Assembly (NCBI GenBank): GCA_049487715.1
Contig: CP150569.1
Coordinates: 62,001-126,000 of the forward strand
Direction: 5' to 3'
Origin: Pycnococcus provasolii
Lineage: Eukaryota > Chlorophyta > Pseudoscourfieldiophyceae > Pseudoscourfieldiales
DNA: 64,000 nt
Part shown: one piece after another, positions 41,501-48,601 of the stretch
Numbering within the stretch: position 1 is the first letter of the stretch
Layout: each line of letters opens with the position of its first letter
Notes under the pieces: model-generated
Databases searched by the model: none
Told to the model about the DNA's origin: nothing
The model's input: the letters and a program-made list of their open reading frames with translations, nothing else
Program-made: the position numbers and the translations under genes

Positions 41501-42315
41501 CGCGTGGCAGCAAATCGAAGGGCGACTTCGATGGAGACGATAAAATTTCGTGGGCTGAAGCCGCGGCTGAGATAAAGCATCAGGAGTCAATGGACAAGTC
41601 CGATATACCAGCTTCATTATCGAAATCAGGAACGTTTCAGGTGGGCGAATGGGTGAACACAGGACACGAGGGAATGCTCGCAACGTTTGTTGAGGTGTAT
41701 GGACCAATCTTCACCGATTTTCGAGGTGCTATGCCAAACGAAAAAGACTACGATCCATCCGTGCCAGACGCGCACGTGCCTGGCTATCCAAAGACTAGTT
41801 TGCTGGCACCCGTGCGCAAGCTGACTCTGCGTTGTACAGGTGGCTACATCAAAGGTTATCATTTTCGCATAGGCTACGCTGTTTTTATTGCATTCAAAGC
41901 ATTCATTTTCCCGTTCATATTCGGCTGCACGGGAGAGGAATCTTCGACGAACATCTATTTGACATGTGCCCTCACGCTACTAGAATTCTTCTGGCTTATT
42001 CTGTGGCAGCCTTTCGAGGACGGCGTGAAGCATTCCGTCGCTCAGCTCGATGTTATTACGCAATTTCTGACATGTGGGGCAGCGCTGGCATCCGACGATG
42101 CGCGAGAGAACAATGCCGCCATTCTTTGGACTATGATTGCGTGTGCAATCCTGGGCATGTTCGTGGTGCTCGGATCGAATTTGGATCTGCTTCGTGACGG
42201 ATGGGACGTGCTCGTGCAGTTTCGTGCTTGGCTCAAAGATTTGCGCAAGGTGGATCGCGACGACAACGAAGAAGAAGATGTTGGCGGTGATGACGTCGAG
42301 GTGGTGGCTGCATAA
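35518..42315 (+). CDS. Giant surface protein: Pro-rich, Notch-like (LNR) and Ig-like regions plus channel-like membrane C-terminus
   Basis: The frame is open from 35374; the ATG at 35518 opens a signal peptide (WWSFFSLWYLLALVPVAA), giving 2265 aa. The ectodomain has Cys-containing segments, a poly-Pro tract of about 50 residues (37119-37240), a second shorter one (~38105-38170), two related ~150-residue units (around 37270-37770 and 38890-39290, sharing a LQF.V...G core and an FAT..A.LG.AR...PDFL ending), one LNR/Notch-type module (CNPECNVTACNFDMGDC), a Thr-only mucin-like run, and two Ig-like units each containing a D.AGN motif. From ~40440 come several hydrophobic segments, a canonical EF-hand loop DFDGDDKISWAE, and more transmembrane helices to the end. 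Large multi-domain proteins of this plan in green algae are TRP-channel-like or receptor-like; channel function is inference. Confidence 0.75.
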   Translation: MTCSWWSFFSLWYLLALVPVAAESGNWSSACDAYALVVQTNCVSGVSDGDIGQAERPGRQLLDDTCANTKKLWCETEWNALKNNAGGTFSLQYVSLADMANATCDDACTLQLRDAALYILKNCNVENQESKEAGAQQVARTDAVKIYARYYRTCEIKSTDGTRCYPEMAREEANDPKFWASNSCTKKVGDEDSKKPITGDGGGGGSESYSDGYDGRRRRRRGLLTLASITGAGVSNSSNSSNLVISHECKVLVLEQTINNFTKEEQAAQVPTMLSANEQADLLACEYNLANGTMAARTYSDWAEKSSYITASFAGVTDVYCRWITEEKIKSYQPDCFDVGMSNMTAFQMAYATVAKRDVNAQMSGENAYAVPLSAASWSLIQALCGSTCYTALLNARDPSCQDYQAQFIESVFRRACQYTDSKNQSCYGVIDDTFLVDGNPTLAGTSLFSYTFDQATATVELRRSAETAKPEYSVISKINQTTCDVAGSCLSLLSSANTTVDPSADPASPWKTHFLPDDGEIKTAVNECSTTYASPPPPPPPPPPPPPPPPPPPSPPPPPPPPPPPPSPPPPPQPPLITSYGYAYKGDFEMVNVPDLLTKNLTEGSLDWMDTTMKFRTTIQTILQTYLGHEGDAWELQFKVTSVGGVRATVLLGTLEDRAILVAAALFAFGSVSTNITAIDILSYADNATSSTSTEDTQLYGTDITLSILFATEEQANLGKARVLAPDFLGTELFSYFNPTRVRSLALTSAPIVSNSNLITVSSITQAYKFVDGSQQGASEGGVTNTATFSFHIGCTNCDMCLSGTAVNTSNATLMQNMLFATKSIFSSSAIDVIWTPAKPWPVVMIQTLNNALNDAVYTCTPTPSPPTPAPSPPPPPSPPPPPDSPIAVNSIDEVQRLCNASCSQVCEIGARHFPEVLSFAPAASIGEGIKFPEFSPSVFDYSIDVPDTLASLANAWPAITLYAIPMMNSSRMFVKCLEPGCVVSNQGPYQSLSYTTIEYPSCGPATIHLEVCCDTACSENQTYTYNFNGQNPLCTTTTTTTNTTEPSCAPFCFNAIVGDGFCNPECNVTACNFDMGDCNITTTAPQLLTTTTTTIITTTTTTTTTTTTTTTTTTTATTNAPEQVFRPWVLQFVVTINGYNSSVIGTESSRRVLKDGVEVALGDTLSKLASCTEISVQDIIDTASTDGQRRRHILLQTQGSDVTFSLNFATNADADLGMARINDPDFLILLMQYLRDNGFGNVGPISIASPPVIFDDSSNLPIAIIWERACATPPCAGPNAILNTVNDVMNVRARFSDSACTGLDTKLQSSLSVQGPADIVGVEHEKLDAGASYLIQIRAKNGQVGKIVMSAASGICSLGSRTSSSTTLPDTTYEISVDTVRPSAKVVVTKFVSNQQSPELELRISMPPDVAAPLTNASFAVTNGAVTSIVGETVAKETVYVVEVLPQIAEGNVNITLLENSVTDSAGNGNEGTVRVLRGDLAKEETVASTIPLLHDGVPPEASVSVYGKGYNSDRGFVLFTLFFSEPVIGFSSQSIVVNNGNLTAFVVLDGVNYPEDVGTDALELPYILATEVGILIKPRKLEGDLNVTVTVKDGGFQDLAGNAGKAVNPTATVNFRGVPEETDAAEGLGTAVIGTGTIAVATSTAATISLSAASAVAAASVSSMATAGVASTIAASESSAMCHAATTSSVSNMIGLLRSFRTMQFFSMTADFGGNTVPEAYRSFARELNWVTLQFGGSWFTSSNDDSSTRKQNTTAAKATARRSILGPTHLRRHLLQDGMNNTLKLQDFEEKLQKTQETVTNVVTVSVNISTIVNMSNWLNSDLAEAQKYWNLIADPPVHSLEAFGQSVLIGVIVIIASSMLRFGTESLYHLIYPGSQSPSTIVFPYIELCALYIVAPGLALAAGKLVSNPAYTFGEIAVGIVVFFLVPAFLTGSVLYIVNRMLLKREYAKFELEEGSDRSSLMLIWRGLGKRGTKMLELIRMRRKLSKLRSRGSKSKGDFDGDDKISWAEAAAEIKHQESMDKSDIPASLSKSGTFQVGEWVNTGHEGMLATFVEVYGPIFTDFRGAMPNEKDYDPSVPDAHVPGYPKTSLLAPVRKLTLRCTGGYIKGYHFRIGYAVFIAFKAFIFPFIFGCTGEESSTNIYLTCALTLLEFFWLILWQPFEDGVKHSVAQLDVITQFLTCGAALASDDARENNAAILWTMIACAILGMFVVLGSNLDLLRDGWDVLVQFRAWLKDLRKVDRDDNEEEDVGGDDVEVVAA

Positions 42316-43119
42316 ATTCGTTAGTTGTTAGTGGCCAGCGCTGCGCCTGTTCTTCTGTCAGCCTTACTATTGTACAAGATAAAAGGTTCAATTCATGAAT
42401 TTGTGTTACAACTATTTTTTTTTTGTGTAAGGAGTCTTTTGATTTACACCGTGTGTCCGAATGGCCCAGTGACGCCCTCGGGAGGCGCCTCACCGTGCCA
42501 GTTGCGTCCCCAGCACGCGACATTGCCGTTGCGTCGAAGCGCCAAAGAGTGATAGTGACCAGCGGCGATCGCGACGAAGTCACCGTCCACGCCGTCGGGA
42601 GGCGCCTGGTCTTCGCCGTTCCAGCCCCAGCACGCGACGCTGCCATCACTTCGCAGCGCCAACGAGTGACCGAAACCCGCGGCGATCGCGACGAAATCGC
42701 CGTCAACCCAATACTTCCCCAGGGGGGGTCGGGGAATTTACCAACCCAGGCCTTGCACACCGGATCCACCGGTGTTGCATCACGCTGAGTAAGGTGGTCA
42801 AGCAACACGCCCGAACGCGAAGGGTCCCTGCAAGAAACACTCTTGCAAGAAACACTCTTGCAAGAAACACTCTGGGAAGAAACACGAGCTCAGGGATCCA
42901 CCCGGTGTGCAACTAAGGGGGGGTCTTTTTTTCCCTGGCCGGAGTTTGGTATGAGTAGTCCTAGCTAGGGAATGCAGTTCAGTTCGGGTTAGGGTTTACA
43001 GCTAGCTAGGGTTATCGTCGCCCCCCCCACTTTAGGTTCTGTGGCTTAGATTCCCCACACCTGGGAGCCTCCGGATAACTTCGCCGTTTTTTTCTTTCCA
43101 GCTGCGTCCCGTAAGTGAA
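42316..43119. other. Intergenic region: RCC1 fragment, 15-bp repeats, telomere-type motif
   Basis: Besides the RCC1 fragment (listed separately) it contains 3.7 copies of a 15-bp unit GCAAGAAACACTCTT at 42830-42886, a G-run near 42917, a telomere-type GGGTTAGGGTTTA at 42985-42997, and duplicated GCTAGCTAGGG near 42962 and 43001, then the TrpRS leader. Confidence 0.5.
42444..42737 (-). pseudogene. RCC1-repeat protein fragment
   Basis: The minus frame is open from just after a TAA (42738-42740) to 42444, but has no ATG before the repeats. It encodes two tandem units of the pattern VDGDFVAIAAG..HSLALR.[DN]G.VACWG.N, typical of RCC1/ATS1-like beta-propeller repeats, which need about seven units to close. 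The tail reads PPEGVTGPFGHTV. A real gene would need another exon; none is evident in the adjacent repeat-rich DNA, so I treat it as a gene scrap. Confidence 0.55.
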
Positions 43120-44403
43120 ATGCTGTCGCTGAAGAGTAGTATGCGCACGACGATGACGTCCATGTCTTGCTCTCCGGCATCCATGTCGATGATTAGGAGC
43201 AGAGTACGAGTACCTCAACGTGCAGGACTCACAACCACCAAAAACTTCTCCTTGAAGTCTCGGCATGTTTCTTTGGCACGTGCGAGTGCGTCGCCAGTGT
43301 CAGCAGAAGCTTCCGCGCCACCCGCATCCGCAACCTCCGAAGAAGCGGAATCCAAACCGGAACGGCGGAAACGCATGCTCTCCGGTGTGCAGCCGACGGG
43401 TGACCTACACCTGGGCAACTACTTCGGCGCAATTCGAAACTGGGTCACGTTCCAGGAGAACTTCGACGCGTTCTTCTGCGTCGTTGACCTGCACGCCATC
43501 ACCGTGCAGCCTCACGACCCGAAGCTCCTGCGCGACTCCACGCTCTCATCCGCCGCCATGTACCTTGCGTCAGGCATCGACCCCGCCCGATCGAACGTGT
43601 TCGTGCAGAGCCACGTGCGTGCTCACAGCGAGCTGACCTGGCTGCTGAACTGCGTCACGCCGCTCGGTTGGCTTCAGCGCATGATCCAGTTCAAGGAGAA
43701 GGCGGTCAAGCAGGGCGAGGATGTCGGCGTGGGCTTGCTCGACTACCCCGTTCTCATGGCTGCGGACATCCTTCTATACCAGGCTGACTTGGTCCCCGTT
43801 GGCGAAGACCAGAGGCAACACCTCGAGTTGACGCGCGACATTGCGGGGCGCGTCAACGACAAGTACGGCGGCAAGAAGTGGAAGAAGCGAGGTGGCCGTG
43901 GCGGACGCGTGTTTCGCGTTCCGGAGGCGTACATCCCGCCCGCAGGTGCTCGTGTGATGTCGATGACCGACGGCAAGAAGAAGATGTCGAAGAGTGACCC
44001 GGCGGAAGGCAGCCGCATCAATTTGCTGGATCCGCCGGACGTCATTGCGAACAAGGTGAAGCGATGCAAGACGGACGCGTTCGACGGACTTGAGTACGGC
44101 AACGACGAGCGTCCTGAGGCGAATAATCTTCTGAGCATCTACGAGCTAGCGACTGGCTTGGAGCGTGATGCCGTGCTCGCGGAGGTGGGATCTTGCCGCT
44201 GGGGAGAGTTCAAGCCGCGGCTTGCCGAGGCGGTGGTGGAGCACCTGCGTCCGATCCAGGAGCGTTACCACGACGTGCGATCTGACGACGGTGAGCTGGA
44301 GCGCATCCTCGCACGTGGTGCGGAGGCGGCGGCGGAAGTTGCGAATGCCACTGTGGATGACTGCCGTGACGCGCTGGGATTCGCGCCTGGAAAGAGACTT
44401 TGA
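43120..44403 (+). CDS. Organellar (bacterial-type) tryptophanyl-tRNA synthetase
   Basis: 427 aa from the ATG at 43120. The first ~80 residues are Ser/Arg/Met-rich, a plastid or mitochondrial (possibly dual) targeting peptide. The class I core begins MLSGVQPTGDLHLGNYFGAI with the HIGH-equivalent HLGN at 97-100, and KMSKS at residues 288-292. Other TrpS blocks are QSHVRAHSELTWLLNC, GLLDYPVLMAADILLYQADLVPVGEDQRQHLELTRD. A basic insertion (KKWKKRGGRGGR) sits before the VPEAYIP segment. It charges organellar tRNA-Trp. Start is the first ATG after a C/G-rich leader with telomere-type motifs. Convergent with the p24 gene, 100 bp apart. Confidence 0.93.
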   Translation: MLSLKSSMRTTMTSMSCSPASMSMIRSRVRVPQRAGLTTTKNFSLKSRHVSLARASASPVSAEASAPPASATSEEAESKPERRKRMLSGVQPTGDLHLGNYFGAIRNWVTFQENFDAFFCVVDLHAITVQPHDPKLLRDSTLSSAAMYLASGIDPARSNVFVQSHVRAHSELTWLLNCVTPLGWLQRMIQFKEKAVKQGEDVGVGLLDYPVLMAADILLYQADLVPVGEDQRQHLELTRDIAGRVNDKYGGKKWKKRGGRGGRVFRVPEAYIPPAGARVMSMTDGKKKMSKSDPAEGSRINLLDPPDVIANKVKRCKTDAFDGLEYGNDERPEANNLLSIYELATGLERDAVLAEVGSCRWGEFKPRLAEAVVEHLRPIQERYHDVRSDDGELERILARGAEAAAEVANATVDDCRDALGFAPGKRL

Positions 44404-44503
44404 ACACTTAAGTCTCTTTGATGATTTAATACGAAAACAAAAAAACTGAAATGTGCAAAAAAAAAAGAGAAACAACGATTACAACTCCTACTTTCCCTTT
44501 TTT

Positions 44504-45109
44504 CTATAGGAGCTTCTTCCTCTCGAAGAAGCTGCGCAGATAGTACAGCTGCCAGATGGACAAGCCCACGCACACAAGCAGGCTTGTGACGGAGAACCAC
44601 GCGACGCGCGAGTTCGTGCTTTCGTTCATGTCGCGCATCTGCATCTCGCGCTGCTTCATGACGAGCATTTCTTCGTGAATTTCCTTCGTGAGTTCCTCCA
44701 TTCGCTTGAGTTCCGCTGCAATTGCGTTGAGGTTATCTTTTTTGGCGATGGCGTCCCAGTCCGTCGCGGCCACGCCCGTTTTCCAGTCGAGGCGTACTTT
44801 GGTCGTTTTCGCGGTTTGCAGATCTTTCGCGGTGAAGCATGTTTTGTAGTCTCCTTGGCGTTTGGTGGTGAAGGAGTAGTGCTCCCCTTCTGAGTTATCT
44901 TTGACGTAGACGACGTCCCCGTACGGGTCTTCGACTTTCACGCTCAGAGGGACTTTCTCCGAGGGGCTGTCCCGTTTGAACCCTTCGTAGTCGATCACGG
45001 CGAGAACATTCTTGGATATTTCCTCCATCACGCACTTCGTCTGGAACAGCATGTCAAACTCCAAGGCAAAAGTACACGGAATGGAAGCAGTAAGGAGGGA
45101 GGCCATCAT
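44504..45109 (-). CDS. p24/TMED family ER-Golgi cargo receptor
   Basis: I start at the Met pair at 45109 (201 aa, the usual family size); the frame is open to 45172. A short hydrophobic leader precedes LEFDMLFQTKCVMEEI, the start of the GOLD domain, with the paired Cys (KC ... KTCF). A coiled-coil follows (LKRMEELTKEIHEEMLVMKQRE), then NSRVAWFSVTSLLVCVGLSIWQLYYLRSFF as the single transmembrane helix. The cytosolic tail FFERKKLL carries the FF (COPII) and dilysine (COPI) signals of p24 proteins. These cycle between ER and Golgi, sorting cargo such as GPI-anchored proteins. The signal peptide is short; a missed first exon is possible. Confidence 0.88.
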   Translation of the reverse strand: MMASLLTASIPCTFALEFDMLFQTKCVMEEISKNVLAVIDYEGFKRDSPSEKVPLSVKVEDPYGDVVYVKDNSEGEHYSFTTKRQGDYKTCFTAKDLQTAKTTKVRLDWKTGVAATDWDAIAKKDNLNAIAAELKRMEELTKEIHEEMLVMKQREMQMRDMNESTNSRVAWFSVTSLLVCVGLSIWQLYYLRSFFERKKLL

Positions 45110-45172
45110 GACGGGACGACCATGAACTTCATAAAGGGAGGTAACGCCGACATGCTCATCATGAGCAGGCAA

Positions 45173-45495
45173 AGTGCTCTACGGAGAGAAATAAAAGCGA
45201 AGCCGGAACAAGAACAGGAAAAACAAAAACAAAAAAGCAGACGAAACCCTAACCCGAACCCTAAAGGGAACCCTAAAACCCTAACACTGGAAACCCTAAC
45301 CCGGGCCCTGGGGAGGAATCTCAGCCTTATCGTCACCTGTGGCTCACAGCGCTCCATCCCTCAACATCACACCTCATCACAGCACAAAACCTGTGTTGTG
45401 CTGCTTCTTCATCATTAGCACAGCTGGATCTCAGGAGCCATAGCTGTTTCTTTGTCACGAGAATACAATACAATATAATACAATACAATACAGTC
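45173..45495. promoter_or_regulatory. Divergent promoter p24 / D27-like with degenerate telomere-type repeats
   Basis: Five CCCTAA-like units in degenerate order lie at 45243-45303. Immediately before the D27-like ATG an AT-rich run of ATACA units spans about 45463-45492, unlike the rest of the region. Confidence 0.55.
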
Positions 45496-46608
45496 ATGTC
45501 CGTCCCTCTCTGCTCGCATTCGCGTTTACCCTCGTCAAAGCCTCTTCATGCTGTCTCTTCATTTCATTCTTCGCGTACATCTCGTCGTCGTCCTTTGGCT
45601 TTTGAGTCGCGTACTTGTGCGTCCGCGTCGTCGTCGTCGTCGTCGTCAGAGCCTTCTGGTGGACCGGCTTGGCGGGGATTTATGCCACCTCAGGGATCCC
45701 TCCCTCTCTTACCTGACGGAACGCCGGACTACACATCTATTGACGCACTGCCGCAGTCGAAACTACTCACGTACACAATCAGAAAACTGCTCGTCGAAGA
45801 AGTCAAACAAGATACCGACCCAAGACCATGGACGAACTTCGACGCCATACTCACGCCCGTGCGAGAAGTCAACGACATGGAAGGAACCGCCGCAGATGTC
45901 ACGGAACGAGCGAGAAGGGTCTTCGAGGGAATTCTACCCGCGCTCGGGATCGGGTGGGTGCCGCCGCTGTGGAAAAAATACGTACAGCCAAACGTGCCGC
46001 AGACGGCGGGCAACTTTGCTTTCTTTCTCGTATTCTACAACCTATTCCCATGGCTCATGGGACCCATGCAGGGCGCCGACCACGTCGAAGTGCCAACACC
46101 CAAACGACTCAAGCAAGTACTCCCGTTCCTCCCTGAGACGCTCAGACTACCGCAGAGCGTCAAGGCGGAGAGGTGCCGATTCCTTGAAAGCAGCGGGTGC
46201 GCGAGCGTATGCGTCAACAGCTGCAAGGCGCCCAGCCAACAGTGGCTGAAAGAAGACTTTGGCATGGATATGCACATCCAGCCCAACTACGACGACTTCA
46301 GCTGCGTGTGGCGCTTCGGTGTCGAGGCGCCGCCACTGAGCGAAGATGAGGCGGTGCTCGTGCCTTGCTTCACGAACTGCAAGAGCGACTATCGTGGTCT
46401 CAAGTCGGACATGCAAGCTTACGAAAGCCTCGAGGTGATTGCCGCTCGGGCGAGCGAGGCGGCCCGTGCTGACGCCGCAGTTGCCGTCACGCCCGACGGA
46501 ACGGCTACGAGTGCGGATAGCCTGCGTGCGCGCATCGACGAGGTCAAGCGAGGTGGCAAGTGCTGGTCAGTCGACGATCAGCGACGCAAGGTACGCGCGG
46601 AAGTGTAG
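45496..46608 (+). CDS. D27-like (DUF4033) plastid carotenoid isomerase family protein
   Basis: 370 aa from the ATG at 45496. The first ~55 residues are Ser/Arg-rich and form a probable plastid transit peptide. The DUF4033 core is visible: CRFLESSGCASVCVNSCKAPSQQW, then DFGMDMHIQPNYDDFSCVWRFGVEAPP, then VPCFTNC, with the Cys residues thought to ligate iron. Plant D27 isomerises all-trans-beta-carotene at C9, the first step to strigolactones; algae have several D27-like paralogues of unknown substrate. A membrane-like stretch (FAFFLVFYNLFPWLMGP) precedes the core, as in D27-like proteins. TGTAA follows the stop at once (46610). A carotenoid cleavage dioxygenase gene lies ~15 kb downstream. Confidence 0.85.
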   Translation: MSVPLCSHSRLPSSKPLHAVSSFHSSRTSRRRPLAFESRTCASASSSSSSSEPSGGPAWRGFMPPQGSLPLLPDGTPDYTSIDALPQSKLLTYTIRKLLVEEVKQDTDPRPWTNFDAILTPVREVNDMEGTAADVTERARRVFEGILPALGIGWVPPLWKKYVQPNVPQTAGNFAFFLVFYNLFPWLMGPMQGADHVEVPTPKRLKQVLPFLPETLRLPQSVKAERCRFLESSGCASVCVNSCKAPSQQWLKEDFGMDMHIQPNYDDFSCVWRFGVEAPPLSEDEAVLVPCFTNCKSDYRGLKSDMQAYESLEVIAARASEAARADAAVAVTPDGTATSADSLRARIDEVKRGGKCWSVDDQRRKVRAEV

Positions 46609-46700
46609 GTGTAACTAAGGTTAGTTACGACCCTTCTTTCTGTTCCCGAAAACCACCTCAGAGGAGCTCCCGTAGTAACATAAACCAACACGCGTGCACG

Positions 46701-47731
46701 TCACCGCCAGGCGGAGCTTGCCGACGACCTGTAGCTCGCCACGGACATGGCTGAGGAAGCTGAGGAACTGCTCACGAGCCTGCCCCGCGCTGCGGCGTGT
46801 CGGCTTGCGGCGGAGATCCGCGGCGGCGCTCGCCTTAAGCTCTCTGGCAACTCGCCGAGCACCATCTCTGGGAAGCGGTTCGCAAACTCCGCAAGCCCGC
46901 CGCTGAGCATGCACACGTTGTCGATGCCCTTCTCGAACATCAGATTCGCCGCGCCGGCGGCGATACGTTCGTCGGCGTCGTAGAGCACGATGAGCTTGCC
47001 AGGTTGCTGATTCGCATACGAGAGCACCTCTGCGGTGAACGGGTTGGTCGCGCGGTGCAGCATTGCGACGGGGTACGAGACGCTTCCTGAGACACGGCAC
47101 TGCTCGAAATCTTCCGCGGTCCTCAGGTCCAATATCAGCACGTCCACCGGCTTTTCCCTCTTGCCGTCCGCCTCAGCGATGGGGCTGAGTGCCGTCGGTC
47201 CTGTTCCCACGACGGGCGACGGCGGCTCCGCGCCTCCTGCGGTTGCGAGCAGGCGCACGAACGCCCCGCAGCTTATCCTCTTGAAGTGTTCGTCTTTGTG
47301 AAACCTTGCGTTGTGTTTGCTGGCGTCGAACTTCGCCTCCGCCTTGAGTCGGTTGTATCCACTGCGGGTTTGGCGTTCGTTTGTTTGTTTTGTTTGTTTG
47401 TGTGTGTGTGTATTTTTGCGTGCGCGCGCGTGAGTAACAGCGAGTTTTTTCTCTGGCAGAAGCACACAAGATCGCAAAAGCACCACCACCAGAAGAGCGA
47501 GGCACCTCCTTCTGCTACCAACACACTAAGGTGAGGTTTGACTTTTGCCTTCTTCTTCTTCTTTTCACACGTTGGAGTACTCCCACACTCCCACACTCAC
47601 CAACTCACTCACCTGTTGATTGAGCTCTTGACGTTGTTGTACTTGGGGTTCGTCGGCAGCCGCTTCTCGCTTAGCGGCTTGCCTCCTATGGGCGTGAAGA
47701 GCGAGCTGTTGTTGCGACTGGGCGGCGCCAT
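46701..47731 (-). CDS. CEP41: Centrosomal protein CEP41, rhodanese-domain ciliary protein, two exons
   Basis: Exon 1 is 47731-47613, exon 2 is 47361-46701, with a 251-bp intron (GTGAGT at 47612, AG at 47363-47362, phase 2, containing TG and GTTT repeats). The product is 259 aa. Exon 1 supplies the family N-terminus (EKRLPTNPKYNNVKSSIN), and exon 2 continues with FHKDEHFKRISCGAFVRLLA. The rhodanese domain spans ~105-210 (ILDLRTAEDFEQCRVSGSVSYP, then GKLIVLYDADERIA, then NVCMLSGGLAEFANRFPE). At the Cys-loop position it reads YDADERIA, so no sulfurtransferase Cys, as in animal CEP41. CEP41 promotes tubulin polyglutamylation in cilia. The C-terminus is Ser/Ala/Arg-rich. Convergent with D27-like. 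Confidence 0.92.
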
Positions 47732-48601
47732 AACGTAACCTTAAGCAGAATGTCTTAAGAGATGCAAACAAAGAGGGGAGGCACTTGCCAACCTACCTAG
47801 GAGGAGTTAAAAATGACGTTTTCCCGGGGAGTTCGAGAGAGGAAAACGGTGGCCTGCGAGGTGCGGTCAAGGCGCGAATTATGAAGAATATTTGAGGAAT
47901 GAGCCTCGAGGATGCGAAGAAGTCTCGAAAGTACAAACCAGCTGGAGTGCTGGAGTCTGGAGAGGCGCGGCCACCTGGCGCGGCCTGCTTGTATGGTTAG
48001 GCACGCGCATTGAGTGAGGCAAGGCAGTGCACTGCAAGGCCACTGCAAGGCCACTGCAAGGCCACTGCAAGGCCACCTGTACATACTTTACATACGACCA
48101 ACAGACGGATCCCCCAAGCTATCGTAGACACTAAGGTTTAGTACTACTGTACCTTAGAGGCTCATCCCTCCGTGTTTCTTCAAGCAACCTTGGTACCAAG
48201 TTGCTTCAACGAACCTTGGGTTTGGGCGTTTGGCATGTCACAGGCACGGGCGTCGGTCAGTCGGTCCTTCGTGAACTCCCATTCGCTTCCCAAGGATTGG
48301 CCCCCGGGGGGGACTCGTTTCCCGAAGTGTTTCTTTGGAAGTTTGGGGAAGTTTGTGACAACTTGATTTCCGTATCACTACCCGGTACGTAGTCTATGAG
48401 GTTCGCGTGAGATGACGAGATCGGGTTCTTCGCGAAAATGCACACTGCCAGACTGCCACTATAGATAACCTTAGCAAGAACGGATCACCGCACGCCTAGT
48501 TGAGTACCCTTATTACAGGATGGTGAATAATAAATTCGATTCGTTTTTTACTTCTCATCATATTTTGCGGCCGCCCAACAAAATCTTCTGAATGTGCAAC
48601 T
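47732..48601. other. Intergenic region with 11-bp tandem repeat and CTATCGTAG motif
   Basis: Four tandem copies of an 11-bp unit (CTGCAAGGCCA) are at 48032-48075. A CTATCGTAG is at 48119-48127, TAACCTTA at about 47736 and 48465. Several short frames are present but none is convincing. Confidence 0.45.

Noticed and set aside
42830-42886. Regular short repeats considered as a CRISPR-like array
   Set aside because: Units are contiguous 15-mers without spacers; this is a minisatellite in a eukaryotic genome.
42703-42912. ORF with RVFLA repeats
   Set aside because: It is the translation of the 15-bp minisatellite, with no other coding signal.
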